In this document: piece after piece, positions 1 to 10,447 of the stretch
Numbering within the stretch: the first letter of the stretch is position 1
Layout: each line of letters opens with the position of its first letter
Assembly: GCA_950295325.1 (NCBI GenBank)
Contig: OX485807.1
Location: 2,482,501-2,546,500 of the forward strand
DNA from: Polytrichum commune
Taxonomy: Eukaryota; Streptophyta; Polytrichopsida; Polytrichales; Polytrichaceae
Direction: 5' to 3'
Length of the DNA stretch: 64,000 bases
Position numbers and translations under genes: made by a program
Notes under the pieces: model-generated
Database searches by the model: none
The model's input: the letters and a program-made list of their open reading frames with translations, nothing else
What the model was told of the DNA's origin: nothing

Positions 1-600
1 ACCCAAATCTCAGAAGGGTCAGACTAGACCCCCCCCCAACACTAGTGAAGGGGTTTGGGTCGACCGACCCAAACCTCAGAAGGGTCAGACTAGACCCCCC
101 CCCCCCCCAAACACTAGTGAAGGGGTTTGGGTCGACCGACCCAAATCTCAGAAGGGTCAGACTAGACCCCCCCCCCAACACTAGTGAAGGGGTTTGGGTC
201 GACCGACCCAAATCTCAGAAGGGTCAGACTAGACCCCCCCCCCCAACACTAGTGAAGGGGTTTGGGTCGACCGACCCAAACCTCACAAGGGTCAGACTAG
301 ACCCCCCCCCCCCAAACACTAGTGAAGGGGTTTGGGTCGACCGACCCAAACCTCACAAGGGTCAGACTAGACCCCCCCCCCAACACTAGTGAAGGGGTTT
401 GGGTCGATCGACCCAAACCTCACAAGGGTCAGGCTAGACCCCCCCCCAAACACTAGTGAAGGGGTTTGGGTCGACCGACCCAAACCTCACAAGGGTGAGA
501 CTAGAACCCGCCCACACTAGTGGAGGGGTTTGGGTCGACCGACCCAAACCTCACAAGGGTCAGACTGAAACCCGCCAACACTAGTGTCGACCGACGTATA
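1..600 (-). repeat. Palindrome array in the 5' intron of a transposase gene remnant (element I)
   Basis: Tandem units of about 61-70 bp. Each holds one copy of the family palindrome TTTGGGTCGNNCGACCCAAA (centre AC in seven, AT in one) plus a spacer with a C-run of variable length and CACTAGTGAAGGGG. Eight full palindromes are visible, at about 51, 121, 188, 258, 326, 394, 462 and 525, with a partial one at each edge. The array sits directly downstream (minus strand) of a promoter matching those of the two T genes further right, where equivalent arrays occupy the first intron. The transposase exons themselves would lie left of the window. Reading frames through the array are translations of the repeat, not genes. 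Confidence 0.85.
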
Positions 601-960
601 ATACAGCGTATAATGCGGCGTATAATGCAGCGGATATTGAGAGGTGTGTGGAATTTCATCTCATTGCAAAGTTCACTGCGGACTTGCATGCTGTGAATAG
701 GTCCTCATGAACAACAGCGTGAACGAACCTCGAAGTACAGCTCCAACTAAGAGTTCTCTCTACGAATTCAGGAGTGGGAGAAGAGCAAAAAAGAACCAAC
801 TTTTGGGGGGTGCGCCCCTTTATACTATCCACCTCCACTTGCCCGACTTCCTCATTGGATGCCTTTCCCGCCTTGTTATTTCAAACCTCCTGACAGAATT
901 CCCCGTTTTCTGTTTATTGTAGAAAATGCGCATCTTTCAATGCCCCTCTCATACCCCAGC
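601..960 (-). promoter_or_regulatory. Promoter and 5' leader of the element I transposase gene
   Basis: Read on the minus strand, this stretch matches the region upstream of T-B (56490-56760) and T-A (17300-17700). Shared features are a purine-rich block containing GGCGGGAAAGGCATCCAA, a TATAAAG box (818-824 here; 17512-17518 and 56641-56647 in the others), and a leader containing TTGGAGCTGTA and TTCATGAG. The three copies have diverged clearly but keep the TATA box and the order of blocks. No coding sequence is seen. Transcription start and first donor are inferred only. Confidence 0.65.
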
Positions 961-1234
961 CGTCATATGTCTTAGTCTATGATATTTAATCTTTTTTTGG
1001 TTTTGTGTGTATATGACATACGACATTGGGAGGAAGGGTGGCGGCCACATTAATTTTTTCAAGTGTCACAACGGTATATTTTAACCAATATGTATACCCA
1101 ACCACAACTCCATTCAATGCTTTCAAGTGCAAACCTATTTAGGTGGGGTTGGGGCCATTTGGAGGTTGCAATTATGAGAGAGTTTCCAAGGCTTGAGGCC
1201 ATTGTCATGATGAATAAAATTATTTATTTGTCTC

Positions 1235-1254
1235 CCCTAAACCCTAAACCCTAG
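1235..1254. repeat. Interstitial telomeric repeat (CCCTAAA)
   Basis: Nearly three CCCTAAA units in a row. Comparable short arrays lie in the same spacer of the other element copies (2001-2027, 19171-19216, 37153-37180), so this is part of the element rather than a chromosome end. Confidence 0.85.
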
Positions 1255-2000
1255 AACATTGCGGCTCTGTTATCTCGCATGGAAGTGTGGCAATGATAAA
1301 CGTATGTGGACGTTGTTAAGGGGATACTAACTAGCAATGTCGCTTTTTGGTTCAATCTTTTAATGTTATTTCAATCCATCCTCAAGTTCACTTCAAGTTT
1401 ACTAATGTGTGTGACCAAAACATCCAAAGTTGGACCCTAAACCCTTATAACATCCACAACATGAAATACGTATTGACAAAATACAAAACCAATTAGTATA
1501 TCATGTTTAAACGTCCCAAATAACATATTAACATGATCAAGATTGTATTTACTATAACCTTCCTATTAGACTCTTCTTCATATTATGCAAACAATATCTG
1601 TTATATCTTTCTCCATTATCCAATACATGTGGAGGGAACAATGAATAAGAACATGATTGCGTGAATGGCTTCATTTGATGTTGTGCTTCTCTTATTTACT
1701 TTTGCATCACATTCCATATATTAAATACATCATGAACCATGGTTTATTGGCGACTATGTGATTCCCTAAAGTGAGCAAAACATCCAAAGTTGAACCCCTT
1801 ACCCCTAATAACATCCACAACATTTCATGTTATTTGAATAAACACAAGACCATTCACTATATCACGTTTAAACGTCCGTAATAACAAATAAACATAATCA
1901 AGATCGTCTTTTCTATTACCTTCCAGTAAAAACCTATTCTCACCAGTAAGTCAATGTTATATGTTAATATTGGATAGATTAATATGTTATAAACCTAACT

Positions 2001-2027
2001 CCTAAACCCTAAACCCTAAACCCTAAA
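2001..2027. repeat. Interstitial telomeric repeat (CCCTAAA)
   Basis: About four CCCTAAA units inside the T-M spacer of element I. Confidence 0.85.
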
Positions 2028-3379
2028 TACAAAAATTCGTAGTTGTTCACTGCTACCTCCACATACAAACAACATGAACTTTATCTTGCGCCATTATGTA
2101 ATATACGTGGAGGGAACATTCAATAACAACATGATTGCGTCAAAGGGCTTCATTTGATGTTGTGGTTCTCCGATTTACTTTTATATCACATTCGAAGTAC
2201 ATATATCACGATCCATGGTTTATTGGCGACTATGTGATTCATTCAAGTGAGTATGTAAGGGATTTACTAAAAACTTGAGCATGTTAGCATTTCGACATAA
2301 GGATCATGCAATTCCAAACCCTGAGAAAATGCTCTTGGGGAAGGTATACATTTAGCAAACACATTCAAATATCCTAAATTTCCGAATTTCATGTTGGGGG
2401 ACGGGGGTTATATTTTTTATTCATTGCATATTGTGTGAGTTCTTGGCATCATTGGTAAAGTCTAAATGTCAACGATTACATTGTTAAATGTCACGCAATT
2501 GTATTATTTTTCTAACTTGCTCAAACAAAAGAGAAACCAATGATTTCAACTTGTTTGGGAAATTTAGGTTATGGTGTCATGTGAGTAGGGGTTAAGTCTT
2601 AGTTTTAGCATAACGTTGCGTTGTAAAAATGCATTAGTTGTATAAATGGTTTCATTTTGTAGAATACCGCATTTGATGTGCACCTTATGGGGCATTCCCA
2701 CTTGACATTAGTTAGAAGTAGTATTAGTCTAAATGCGGTTTTAGTTATCTAGGTTTCACACATATGGCTCTTTTTAGTGCCGAGCCTAGGTGGCAAATGA
2801 TGTGGCATGGCTTAAAAGTGGAGGTTTTAAGCCTCAACCACCGACGCTCCCATCGGTACCTAAACATTAGGCAAGAATATAGGAATTTTAAAAGTGTCGC
2901 CTCCCACCCTTGTGATTGGTTGCTTTTTAGTCTTAGCTATGAGGGCACGAGGAGCTTCATTAACAAAAACCGATGGTAAGATAGGTGAGTAGTAAGGCAT
3001 TTGGGGATGGGACAAAAACTACCCAACATTCATTGCTTGGTAGATAAAACCATGAACATGTGTGAAAGCTACTTAACTAAAACCTACTTGAAAATCTCCG
3101 GAGCAAGTTCTTGTAGGTGCATTGGGATAGTTGGATGCCTCCGCTATAACCGAGGGAGCTTTACCCGGTCTTTATAAAATAGTGAGGGTCTTAACTAAAG
3201 TCAAGTGGGAATGCCCCATTAGGGTACTCCAAAGTGTCTTGAAAATACTAATGCCCGCTAAGGGTTTACAGTTTGGCTTTAGGATTTAGGGTTCCCCGTA
3301 ATCCTAATTCCGTTGGTGCCCTAATCCCGTTGGCACCCTATTCGTGCGGTTGGGGGCCAATTCCCGAGGCATACAAAAC

Positions 3380-4231
3380 CCCAGCCATCACAACTTTTCG
3401 CTCTTTCTCTCTCTCTCTGCGCCAAGCATTCGCTCCGCGCCTCTTGTGGAAGCGCCGCCTCTCCTGAAGCGCCGCTTTCGCGAAGCGCCGTGGCGATTCA
3501 GGGTGGCGATTTTCTTCTCTTCCCTCCCTTCTTGTTGCTTTGGCGCCTACTGATTCTTCTCCTTCCCTCCCTTCTCTTGCTGTAGAAGTTAGGAAGTGTT
3601 TGCAATAGAACAGAAACCTAAGGAGAGAGTTTTAGAGTGCGTGAGAGTTAGTAGAGTGATTGTTGTAGAGTGAAGTAAGTAGAAGATTGTTGAAGGGTTT
3701 TCCAACATTCTAAGCTTGCGGGTTTTGGAGGCTGTATTGTAGTTGGAGAGTTTGTGAGATTTAGGAGTTCTATAAGATAATCAGGAGGTGTTTGAGAGAT
3801 ACAAAAGTCATTTGAGAGAGTCAGTCATTGTTTTGAGAGATTCACTTGTTCTTAGGGATTCAGAGGTTGTTTGAAACACTCAATTGTTGTTTGAGAGATA
3901 CAAAAGTCATTTGAGAGAGTCAGTCATTGTTTTGAGAGATTCACTTGTTCTTAGGGATTCAGAGGTTGTTTGAAACACTCAATTGTTGTTTGAGAGATAT
4001 CTAAGTCATTTGAGAGAGTCAGTTATTGTTTTGAGAGATTCACTTGTTCTTAGAGATTCAGAGGTTGTTTGAAGTATTGAATTGTTGTTTGAGAGATTCA
4101 AAAGAGATCTAGGAGTTGTATGAGAGATTGTGGATTTGTGTGAGAGGTTACATTCAACTGTTTCTGTGTTATTGGAAGAAGAACACCTGTTCTAAAGCAA
4201 CTGTTTACAACAACTGCTACATACAACAAAG
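3380..4231 (+). promoter_or_regulatory. 5' untranslated first exon of M1
   Basis: A CT-rich stretch followed by GCGCC-rich sequence (about 3400-3500) resembles the starts of the M2 (20830) and M3 (42077) leaders. From about 3790 to 4086 the leader contains three tandem copies of a 99-bp unit (GTTTGAGAGAT...). The leader ends at a likely donor, CAAAG|GTATTT (4231/4232). The homologous donors are CAAG|GTGATT in M2 (21528/21529) and CAAG|GTAAGC in M3 (42679/42680). No TATA box was identified. Confidence 0.5.
3790..4086 (+). repeat. Three tandem 99-bp repeats in the M1 leader
   Basis: The motif TTGAGAGATA recurs at 3792, 3891 and 3990, an exact 99-bp period, with near-identical sequence between. 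The repeat is absent from the M2 and M3 leaders, so it arose after the copies separated. Confidence 0.8.
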
Positions 4232-4279
4232 GTATTTTCTTTTATTATATGCAATAAGTGTTTGTCAATTGAAGGTATT

Positions 4280-4315
4280 GTAGCATACACAACGCATAAG
4301 CATTGTATATGCTAC
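4280..4315 (+). promoter_or_regulatory. Conserved hairpin in the leader intron of M1
   Basis: Inverted repeat of 16-nt arms around a 4-nt ATAA loop, ending GCATTGTATATGCTAC. The outer 8 pairs are perfect and the inner 8 have two mismatches. The same hairpin lies just inside the leader intron of M2 (21575-21610) and M3 (42735-42764). In all three it is followed about 35-60 bp later by a GACGACCCAAAC half-palindrome. Function unknown; it could act as DNA or RNA. Confidence 0.75.
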
Positions 4316-4347
4316 GTGCCAACTTTTAAAAATTACATTAAAATAGG

Positions 4348-4735
4348 AAAGTTTGGGGAGACGACCCAAACACGGCCACAGGTTTGGGTCGGTCGACCCA
4401 AACACAGCCTCTTGTTTGGGTCGACCGACCCAAACACAAAACAAAGCATCATGTTTGGGCCGAACGACCCAAACAACGTCTTCTAATTATAAACTCATAA
4501 AGAAATCCATGATTTTTGCATCAATATAAAATTCACATCCACTAAAAAATAATAATCAAGGAATGTATCAAGGAAAAGTATCAAGTAATCCTGCATGTCA
4601 CAAACAATATAAAATGCAAATCCACCCAATAATCAAAACATTCTTATTATCAATACAAATGATGCTGAAATATATAAATATACAATCCACCTAAACCTAT
4701 TCATGTCGTAGATGTTTGGGTCGAACGACCGAAAC
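4348..4735 (+). repeat. Palindromes in the leader intron of M1
   Basis: Contains the asymmetric GACGACCCAAAC half-site near 4360, palindromes near 4382 and 4415, and a decayed one near 4453. At 4714-4735, just before the acceptor, is the variant GTTTGGGTCGAACGACCGAA. That last copy carries the same right-arm change (CGACCGAAAC for CGACCCAAAC) at the same place in M2 (about 22377-22398) and M3 (about 43873-43894). It is therefore inherited by position rather than freshly amplified. Confidence 0.8.
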
Positions 4736-6086
4736 TAACATTGCACATTATTTTCTTACAGATGGCTCCAAAGAAAAGACCCGGCGAAAGGTGGTTCATG
4801 CCTGCGCCGGACATGTTGTGGCAGGAGCACGAAACCCCGCAGGATGACTCCTATTCCCCTAAGGACGGGCTTGTCCTCGCTTGGTCTATACAAGTGGTTA
4901 AGGGTTCGCAATACAAAATGATTTTTGTTGTGAAGGTTGGGACCGTGGAGAAGCACACATGGGCTACTCTTACGGGGTGGGAGGTGGCATCGGTTCAGTC
5001 TCTTGGAGACTACGTGGATGTCATCCTCGAGAACAACGCTGTCCAGAACGCGCATATGTTTATGCACCAGTTCTCCGAACCCTTTGACGCTATCTATGCA
5101 AAAGAAACATGTGTAGAACCAGACGTCATCAAACCGGAGTCCATATTCATCGATAACAGTACATCGAACACAAAGGTGTCGAGCAGATTCACGAACTAAA
5201 GCATGCAATCAGCGTGCTCAACAAAGCCCTGCAGAGCAAAACCAAGTCTCAGCAACCCGTGAGGCGGAAAGCAACCACAGAGGAAGGAGCAGGGTCGTCA
5301 AGACCTCAATCGGTGAGGAAGCCGCGACCAGTACCGGCTGACTCGCGGAGGACCACTCCCTCCCAAACACCTGCGGATAGCGAGACGCCTACACCTTCTG
5401 GGAGCCGTCAAACAACTCCATCCAAGAGGGGGAGAGAGTCATCTGTGATGACTGACGAGCCAGTCTCACCGGAGTTGCGCATGCCGAAGCCCGGCGAAGA
5501 GGTGGATGCAGGGGAGCTGCAGAAAATCGTGAACAATTTCACGACGAAATGCTCCCACTGTTTTTTCATGGGCAGGGAATTTAAGTTCGACGTGAACATC
5601 AGCCAGTGCCATCTAGCGCCACCGGAGAAGTGTGTCCGGGCAAAGGAGGACGCCTACGTTGACTGGATAATCGCGCAGATCGTTTGCGAGCAGTTTAAAG
5701 ACGACAGGCAAACGATAGTAGTGATGCCACAGGGTCTCAAGAAAATGCCTACACCTGAAATGTGGCCCACAATTCAGAAGGGCGATTTTTGGCTCATAGA
5801 CGGCCAGCATAGCGTGGAGGCATCCAAGAAAATCCAACTCATGAATGAGTGGGATGATCCGAACAATCAGAAGGAAAAGCTGAAGGTTTGGAAGGCATTG
5901 GTGGTGTGGTCTGACAACGAGACCAAGCTCAGCGACATCTCCCGGTACTTCAATATGGGAAATAAGAAGAGGGCCTACCAAGCTTCCTGGATAAGGAATA
6001 TCATGGCCTCGCGGGAGGTGTGGGAGTTCTATGGTAGGCCTCCCAAGGAGAGGGAGAATGCGAAGGACAAGAATCCCAAATGGGAG

Positions 6087-6390
6087 GTGAGTATTGTTTA
6101 GGTCGACCGACCCAAACTCCTGATGCAGCCTTGTTTATTTAGTTTGGGTCGACCGACCCAAACTCCTGATGCAGCCTTGTTTATTTAGTTTGGGTCGACC
6201 GACCCAAACTCCTGATGCAGCCTTGTTTATTTAGTTTGGGTCGACCGACCCAAATTCCTGATGCAGCTAGTTTATTTAGTTTGGGTCGATCGACCCAAAC
6301 TGTTGTTGCAGATGTTGGTCATGATATGGGTTGGAAATCACATGTACATATCTAACACGCATTCAAATGTTCTGTTTTGTGGACGTGCAG
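6087..6390 (+). repeat. Intron 1 of M1 with a palindrome array
   Basis: Phase-0 GT-AG intron (GAG|GTGAGT to GTGCAG|GAT). It holds five near-identical units of about 58 bp (family palindrome, centre AC or AT, plus a spacer containing CTCCTGATGCAGCCTTG). The introns at this position in M2 and M3 carry the same palindrome with unrelated spacers. Confidence 0.9.
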
Positions 6391-7721
6391 GATTTCAAAT
6401 ACCAAATGATCAACAAATTCTCCTCCATTGATAATTCGAGCCACAAGCAGAAGAAATACAGCGACCTCAAGGGGGAGATTTACTTGATTACAGCATCTGA
6501 CTCAGTTTGGAGGAAGTGGAAAACCGTGTTTGAAAAGCACGAGACGGGGGATTTGATCGACCCCGACACTGGCATTTTCTTCAGCCAACCTCGCGCTTCA
6601 AGCAGATGAAGCCTCTCGTGAGAGAGTTCTTTAGAACTCTTCAAGGGCTGTCAGAGACGGAGGTGGAGAAGGCGGCATCTCACATCCTGCACGTGGCACC
6701 CACGGCGAAGAGGTGTTGGGTGCACCCGAAGATTGTCTTCCAAAAGCCCAAATCCTTCGTTCCTTCATGCTACACCATGAAGGAATGGACGGATAACAGG
6801 AAAAAGAAGACGACTATCGTGCAGGAGCTGCATAAACTAGTGCCAGAGAGGAATATTGTCGTGGACGGCGAGGTCCATGAGGCTAACTGGAGAGCATTCA
6901 AAGCTGAATATAAGTTCACCAGTGCCTCCATGGCGGCTCTAATAAGGGAAGCGGGGGACGACTTCTTGCGGGCCAAGATGGTGAAGGGTGGGAAGAACCG
7001 GGCGCTTCCGGATCACACAGCGCGTGCGTTCTCGAACTTCATCAAGGAGAAGAAGATTGTCCAGTTTGAAGGGGAAGCGTACTTCAACCTTGTCACCGCC
7101 GACCCGTTCAAAATTCAGGGCTGGCCAGGTCAAGACGCCAGAATGGCGATAAGGACGAAAGCAAGGGACCGCTTTCCTTTTGGGATGATTGATTTCAGGA
7201 ATATTCTTGGAAACTCATTTGAGGGCACGATGAGCACCCTCTTCTATGACCCCTTCCTATCTAAGTTCGTCGATTATGCAAGCCCTAAGTTCAGGGAGGT
7301 AGATATCTGGCTTTGGATAGTCGAGGATAGGAGGGCGGAGCAGGTGTACGAGCTTGTCCGGAAACTGCAGCCGGAGTATGCAGTCTCCAAGTCTCACTAC
7401 ATCGCCGCACCGGCGGAGGGAGCTTACACGACGTTGAGGGACAAGAAGACCAAGTTCGTCAACGTCTTGTGTTTGTACTTCGTGTACAAAGCGGAGTTGC
7501 TGAAGGTGCCGAACCACCCTATATCCCGGATGGACAAACTCTTCCAAGTTCCAGAAGGGTTGGGTGTCAACAAGTGCCTCTACGACGAGGCTAAATACGC
7601 GAACTATCCTTTAGATGAGCTGCGGATGGAATTTTACGTGAGAATGATGAGGACGCTGACGAGGAGAGGGGATTGCATCTTCAACGTCTTCGGAGGCTCT
7701 AAACCTATCTATGCTGCCATG

Positions 7722-7949
7722 GTAAGCGACTTTCTATAACTCGTGCGCAGTTTGGGTCGATCGACCCAAACTAGGCTCTTTGTTGGTTTGGGTCGATCGA
7801 CCCAAACTAGTCTCTTTGTTGGTTTGGGTCGATCGACCCAAACTAGGCTCTTTGCACGTTTGGGTCGATCGACCCAAACTACACATTGTACTTGGTCTTG
7901 TTTATGTCCCTCGCCTAATTCTAATGTCTATATAACTTGGATTGTGTAG
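7722..7949 (+). repeat. Intron 2 of M1 with a palindrome array
   Basis: Phase-0 intron (ATG|GTAAGC to TTGTGTAG|ATG). It contains four palindromes, all with centre AT, separated by short spacers such as CTAGGCTCTTTG. The M2 equivalent has five palindromes with centre AG or CT; the M3 equivalent has one. Confidence 0.9.
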
Positions 7950-9063
7950 ATGTCGGGGCTGAGTATATACTCCTACATAGAGGATGGCGATCTGCCATTT
8001 TACAGGACGCAGAGATCGTTGGCGAAGAAGATGGACATCCTCGATTGGATCCCGGGTAGCTACGTCGACGAGGTTGTTCAAGGTGGCGAAAACCCTCTTG
8101 ATAGGGTGAGGCGGATCAACCCGGAAGAAATGGCCATGAGGGCCACAACCCAAGAACCCGAACCTCTTGTCGGGTTGCATCCGGGCAATCCGTCCCGCAC
8201 AGAAGGTGGCGATGTCGAGGAGGAGGAGGAAGAAGAGGAGCACGAGGAGGCGGAGAAGGAAGGCGACGTCGAGGAAGGGGCAACGGGCTTCACGCAACAA
8301 TCCGAAGCCCCTCAACGGAAGAAGGCGATGCGGGCGGCAACCCCGCAGAGTAAGCTCGTGCCCGTCCTGACGGTGGACGATGCACGGGACATGTACTCCA
8401 GGGACGCGACCGCCACGTTCAGGGAGAGGAGGAAGATGAAGGGGAAGAAGCTGTATGGCGACTACTCCGTGGAGGAGACCATTGCCATAAGCAGCGAGGA
8501 CGACGATGACATTGAGCTCGCCAAACGGCTAAGATCAGATGCCCCGTCCCTGACAGCGTTCGCTGGCATGGTTAGGGTGAAGCCCGAGTCCTGACTGTGG
8601 AGGAGGCGAACGAGAAGATGAGGAGGGACGAGGAGCAGCGAGTCCACCTGCAGAAGGCTGCCGCGGAAGAACCCTCAATGCGGAACGAGGTAGCAGAGCT
8701 AAGGGCTCTCCTACTGGAGCAGGAACGACAGAGGGCGATGGCCCAACCTCCGTCCCACGCCGAATTGATATCACAAGTGATACAAGGAATGTGGGCGCAA
8801 GGTCTGGTGGTGGCTTCCTCCAGCTCCTTCCCGCACTTGCCCCCCGGCTTCCCTCCGCAGAGCATCCCTCAGCAGCCTGTGCCGCAATCGTCTTTCAGCT
8901 TCCAGCACTTGATTCGGCCCCACCAAGTTCCGTACGCGCCGGTCCAGCAAGTGGATGACCCCAACATCTGGCGCGTCTCTGGAGCCTCCTCCCCTTTGGG
9001 CCCTCCACCACTTCGGCCCCCCATAGTCATGGCGCCCCCTCACCAATCGGACGACCCCAGGAT

Positions 9064-9154
9064 GTTTGGGTCGACCGACCTAAACCCACCATCCACTGGA
9101 GTGTCCGAAGGGCCCTCTCCAGATGCAGGACAGTTTGGGTCGCCCGACCCAAAC
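9064..9154 (+). repeat. Two palindromes inside the M1 coding exon 3
   Basis: At 9064-9085 and 9133-9154 the family palindrome (centres AC and CC) lies in coding sequence and is translated as FGSxDxN. M2 (33919-33940, 33991-34012) and M3 (53303-53324, 53372-53393) keep both copies at the same places, while the sequence between them has diverged. A further palindrome follows the exon 3 donor in all three (near 9463, 34314 and 53676). Confidence 0.85.
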
Positions 9155-10447
9155 CCCGTTGCAGCGCAGTCCTCCCTTGACCAACATGGGTGTCAACTAG
9201 ACACGGCCATGCTAGATGTTGAAGGCCTGCAAGGGCCTGGTGATACCTCTACTCCTAACCAAATCGATGAACGCATGCATGATGCACATGCGGAGATTGG
9301 TTTAGGACAAGGGCCTGATGCCGATCGTTTGCAGGAGAAGGTTCCTGACGTCCTCGGAGAAGGCGGTGGCGAGAGAAGCGGGGCAGCGGGGCAGCGGGGA
9401 CGGTGGAGGCTTCCACATCGTCGAGACATGACCAGGGCGAGGTAATACACTGAGCCCTCCCTAGTTTGGGTCGACCGACCCAAACTTCCTGGGTCATTGT
9501 CTTGTTGGCGTGGTCGTGTCCCCCTTGCTAGGAGGAAATGCACACCCCCTGCCCCCCCCCCATGCTCTACACTTGCTCCCCCCTCCCCCCCTCCCCTTGG
9601 GTTTTGTTTTGTTTCCTTTTTTGCGCCAGCGTTTGGAGCCCTCGATTGAGATCGTCAGCGAATCAAACTTGGGGAGCTTCTTCTACGAGACCGTCTACGA
9701 TGCCGCGTCCACCATCGACTACTCCAAGGAGCCTATCGACTCTGGCGTCGTCGATAGCCCCCCACCCAAGCAAATCTTCCGGCCATCTTTGTCCCCGTCG
9801 CCGCTCAAGGGCATAAATCGCAAATGCGTCCGGACGTCCCCGTCTCGGCCCGGCGGCAGTAGTACACCTCAACGGCGGCTGCGGATGGACGCTCGGCCTA
9901 CGAAGAGTGGCACCCTTCCTATTCCTTTGCGGGACGCATTGCCCCTCCTCGCCGACTCCGACGGGAACGCCCCCGGTGACAAGGTGAACCCCCCCCCCCC
10001 AAAACATGGTTAACCGCGCATTACAATCATCCGGCACTTAAAAAATGAACGTGTGACACGTTTGGGTCTTCCTCCCTAAACTAACACGTGTGTTCTTGCA
10101 TTGACGCGTTGCAGGTTGCTCCCACCCGTAAACCTATGCGGGCTAGTGCATCCGTCGAGTTGGAGCGTTTCTACTCCATGACCAGAAATGCAAGACAGTC
10201 CACTTCATCGTATTCGAATTCTTCGTCGTATAATTCGGGCGGCCGACGGAATCCAAAATATGTTTTTGATGGCGGTCACCCCAAGAATGGCTATAGTCGC
10301 GGGGCGGAGATTTTCGATAATGTTGAAGCAATGCGAGCAAAAGAAGCCGCAGCAAAAGAAAAAGAGGCAAAAGAAAAAGAGGCAAAAGAAAAAAAAGCAA
10401 AAGAAAATGAAGCAAAAGAAAAAGAGGTAGTCTCCGAGGCTAGATAG

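Larger units (their letters stand above)
961..3280. other. AT-rich spacer between the divergent T and M genes of element I
   Basis: No gene is supported here. The stretch is homologous to 17700-20800 (element II) and partly to 37075-37956 (element III), for example in the block GTGGAGGGAACAATGAATAA near 1628 and its relatives near 2106 and 19860. Blocks beginning CATCCAAAGTTG occur near 1418 and 1781, showing an internal duplication. Short TTTAGGG-type arrays lie at 1235-1254 and 2001-2027. Small open frames are short, lie in low-complexity DNA and are not conserved in the other copies. Confidence 0.6.
4762..10447 (+). pseudogene. M1: ParB-like / methyltransferase-like gene, decayed copy without the phosphatase exon
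   Basis: Exons, by comparison with M2 and M3: 4762-6086, 6391-7721, 7950-9441, 9630-9983 and 10115-10447. All junctions are GT-AG and phase 0. The start ATG lies immediately after a 3' splice site (TTCTTACAG|ATG), as in M2 and M3. Damage: single-base deletions near 5195, 6585 and 8589, and a further frame change near 9370-9405. The FCP1-like exon found in M2 and M3 is absent: intron 3 runs from 9442 to 9629 with no such sequence. Skipping that exon keeps frame, because exons 3 and 5 are both phase 0. Domain order: unknown N-terminus; Ser/Thr-Pro-rich linker at about residues 165-235; ParB/DGQHR-like domain with DGQHS near residue 345; methyltransferase-like exon 2; acidic, coiled-coil and Pro-rich exon 3; basic exons 5-6. 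The element I transposase would lie divergently upstream, outside the window. Confidence 0.8.

Noticed and set aside
1-600. CRISPR array: regularly spaced palindromic repeats.
   Set aside because: Spacers are themselves repeated, the repeats occur in spliceosomal introns and exons of a eukaryotic genome, and there are no cas genes.
2764-2979. Small open frames in the spacers (2764-2979, 1063-1254, 20700-20981).
   Set aside because: Short, not conserved in the other element copies, and overlapping leader or repeat sequence.
4762-5196. BAH or other chromatin-reader domain at the N-terminus of M.
   Set aside because: No motif I could point to; left as unrecognised.
4756-5208. Minus-strand frame opposite M1 exon 1, and similar ones opposite other M and T exons (for example 52158-53015 and 60217-60753).
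   Set aside because: Antisense shadows of real exons; codon patterns follow the plus-strand gene.
5214-6101. Bacterial contamination, because of the ParB-like and methyltransferase-like domains.
   Set aside because: The gene has GT-AG introns in the same phase in three copies, a eukaryotic FCP1 domain, and is embedded in plant retroelements.
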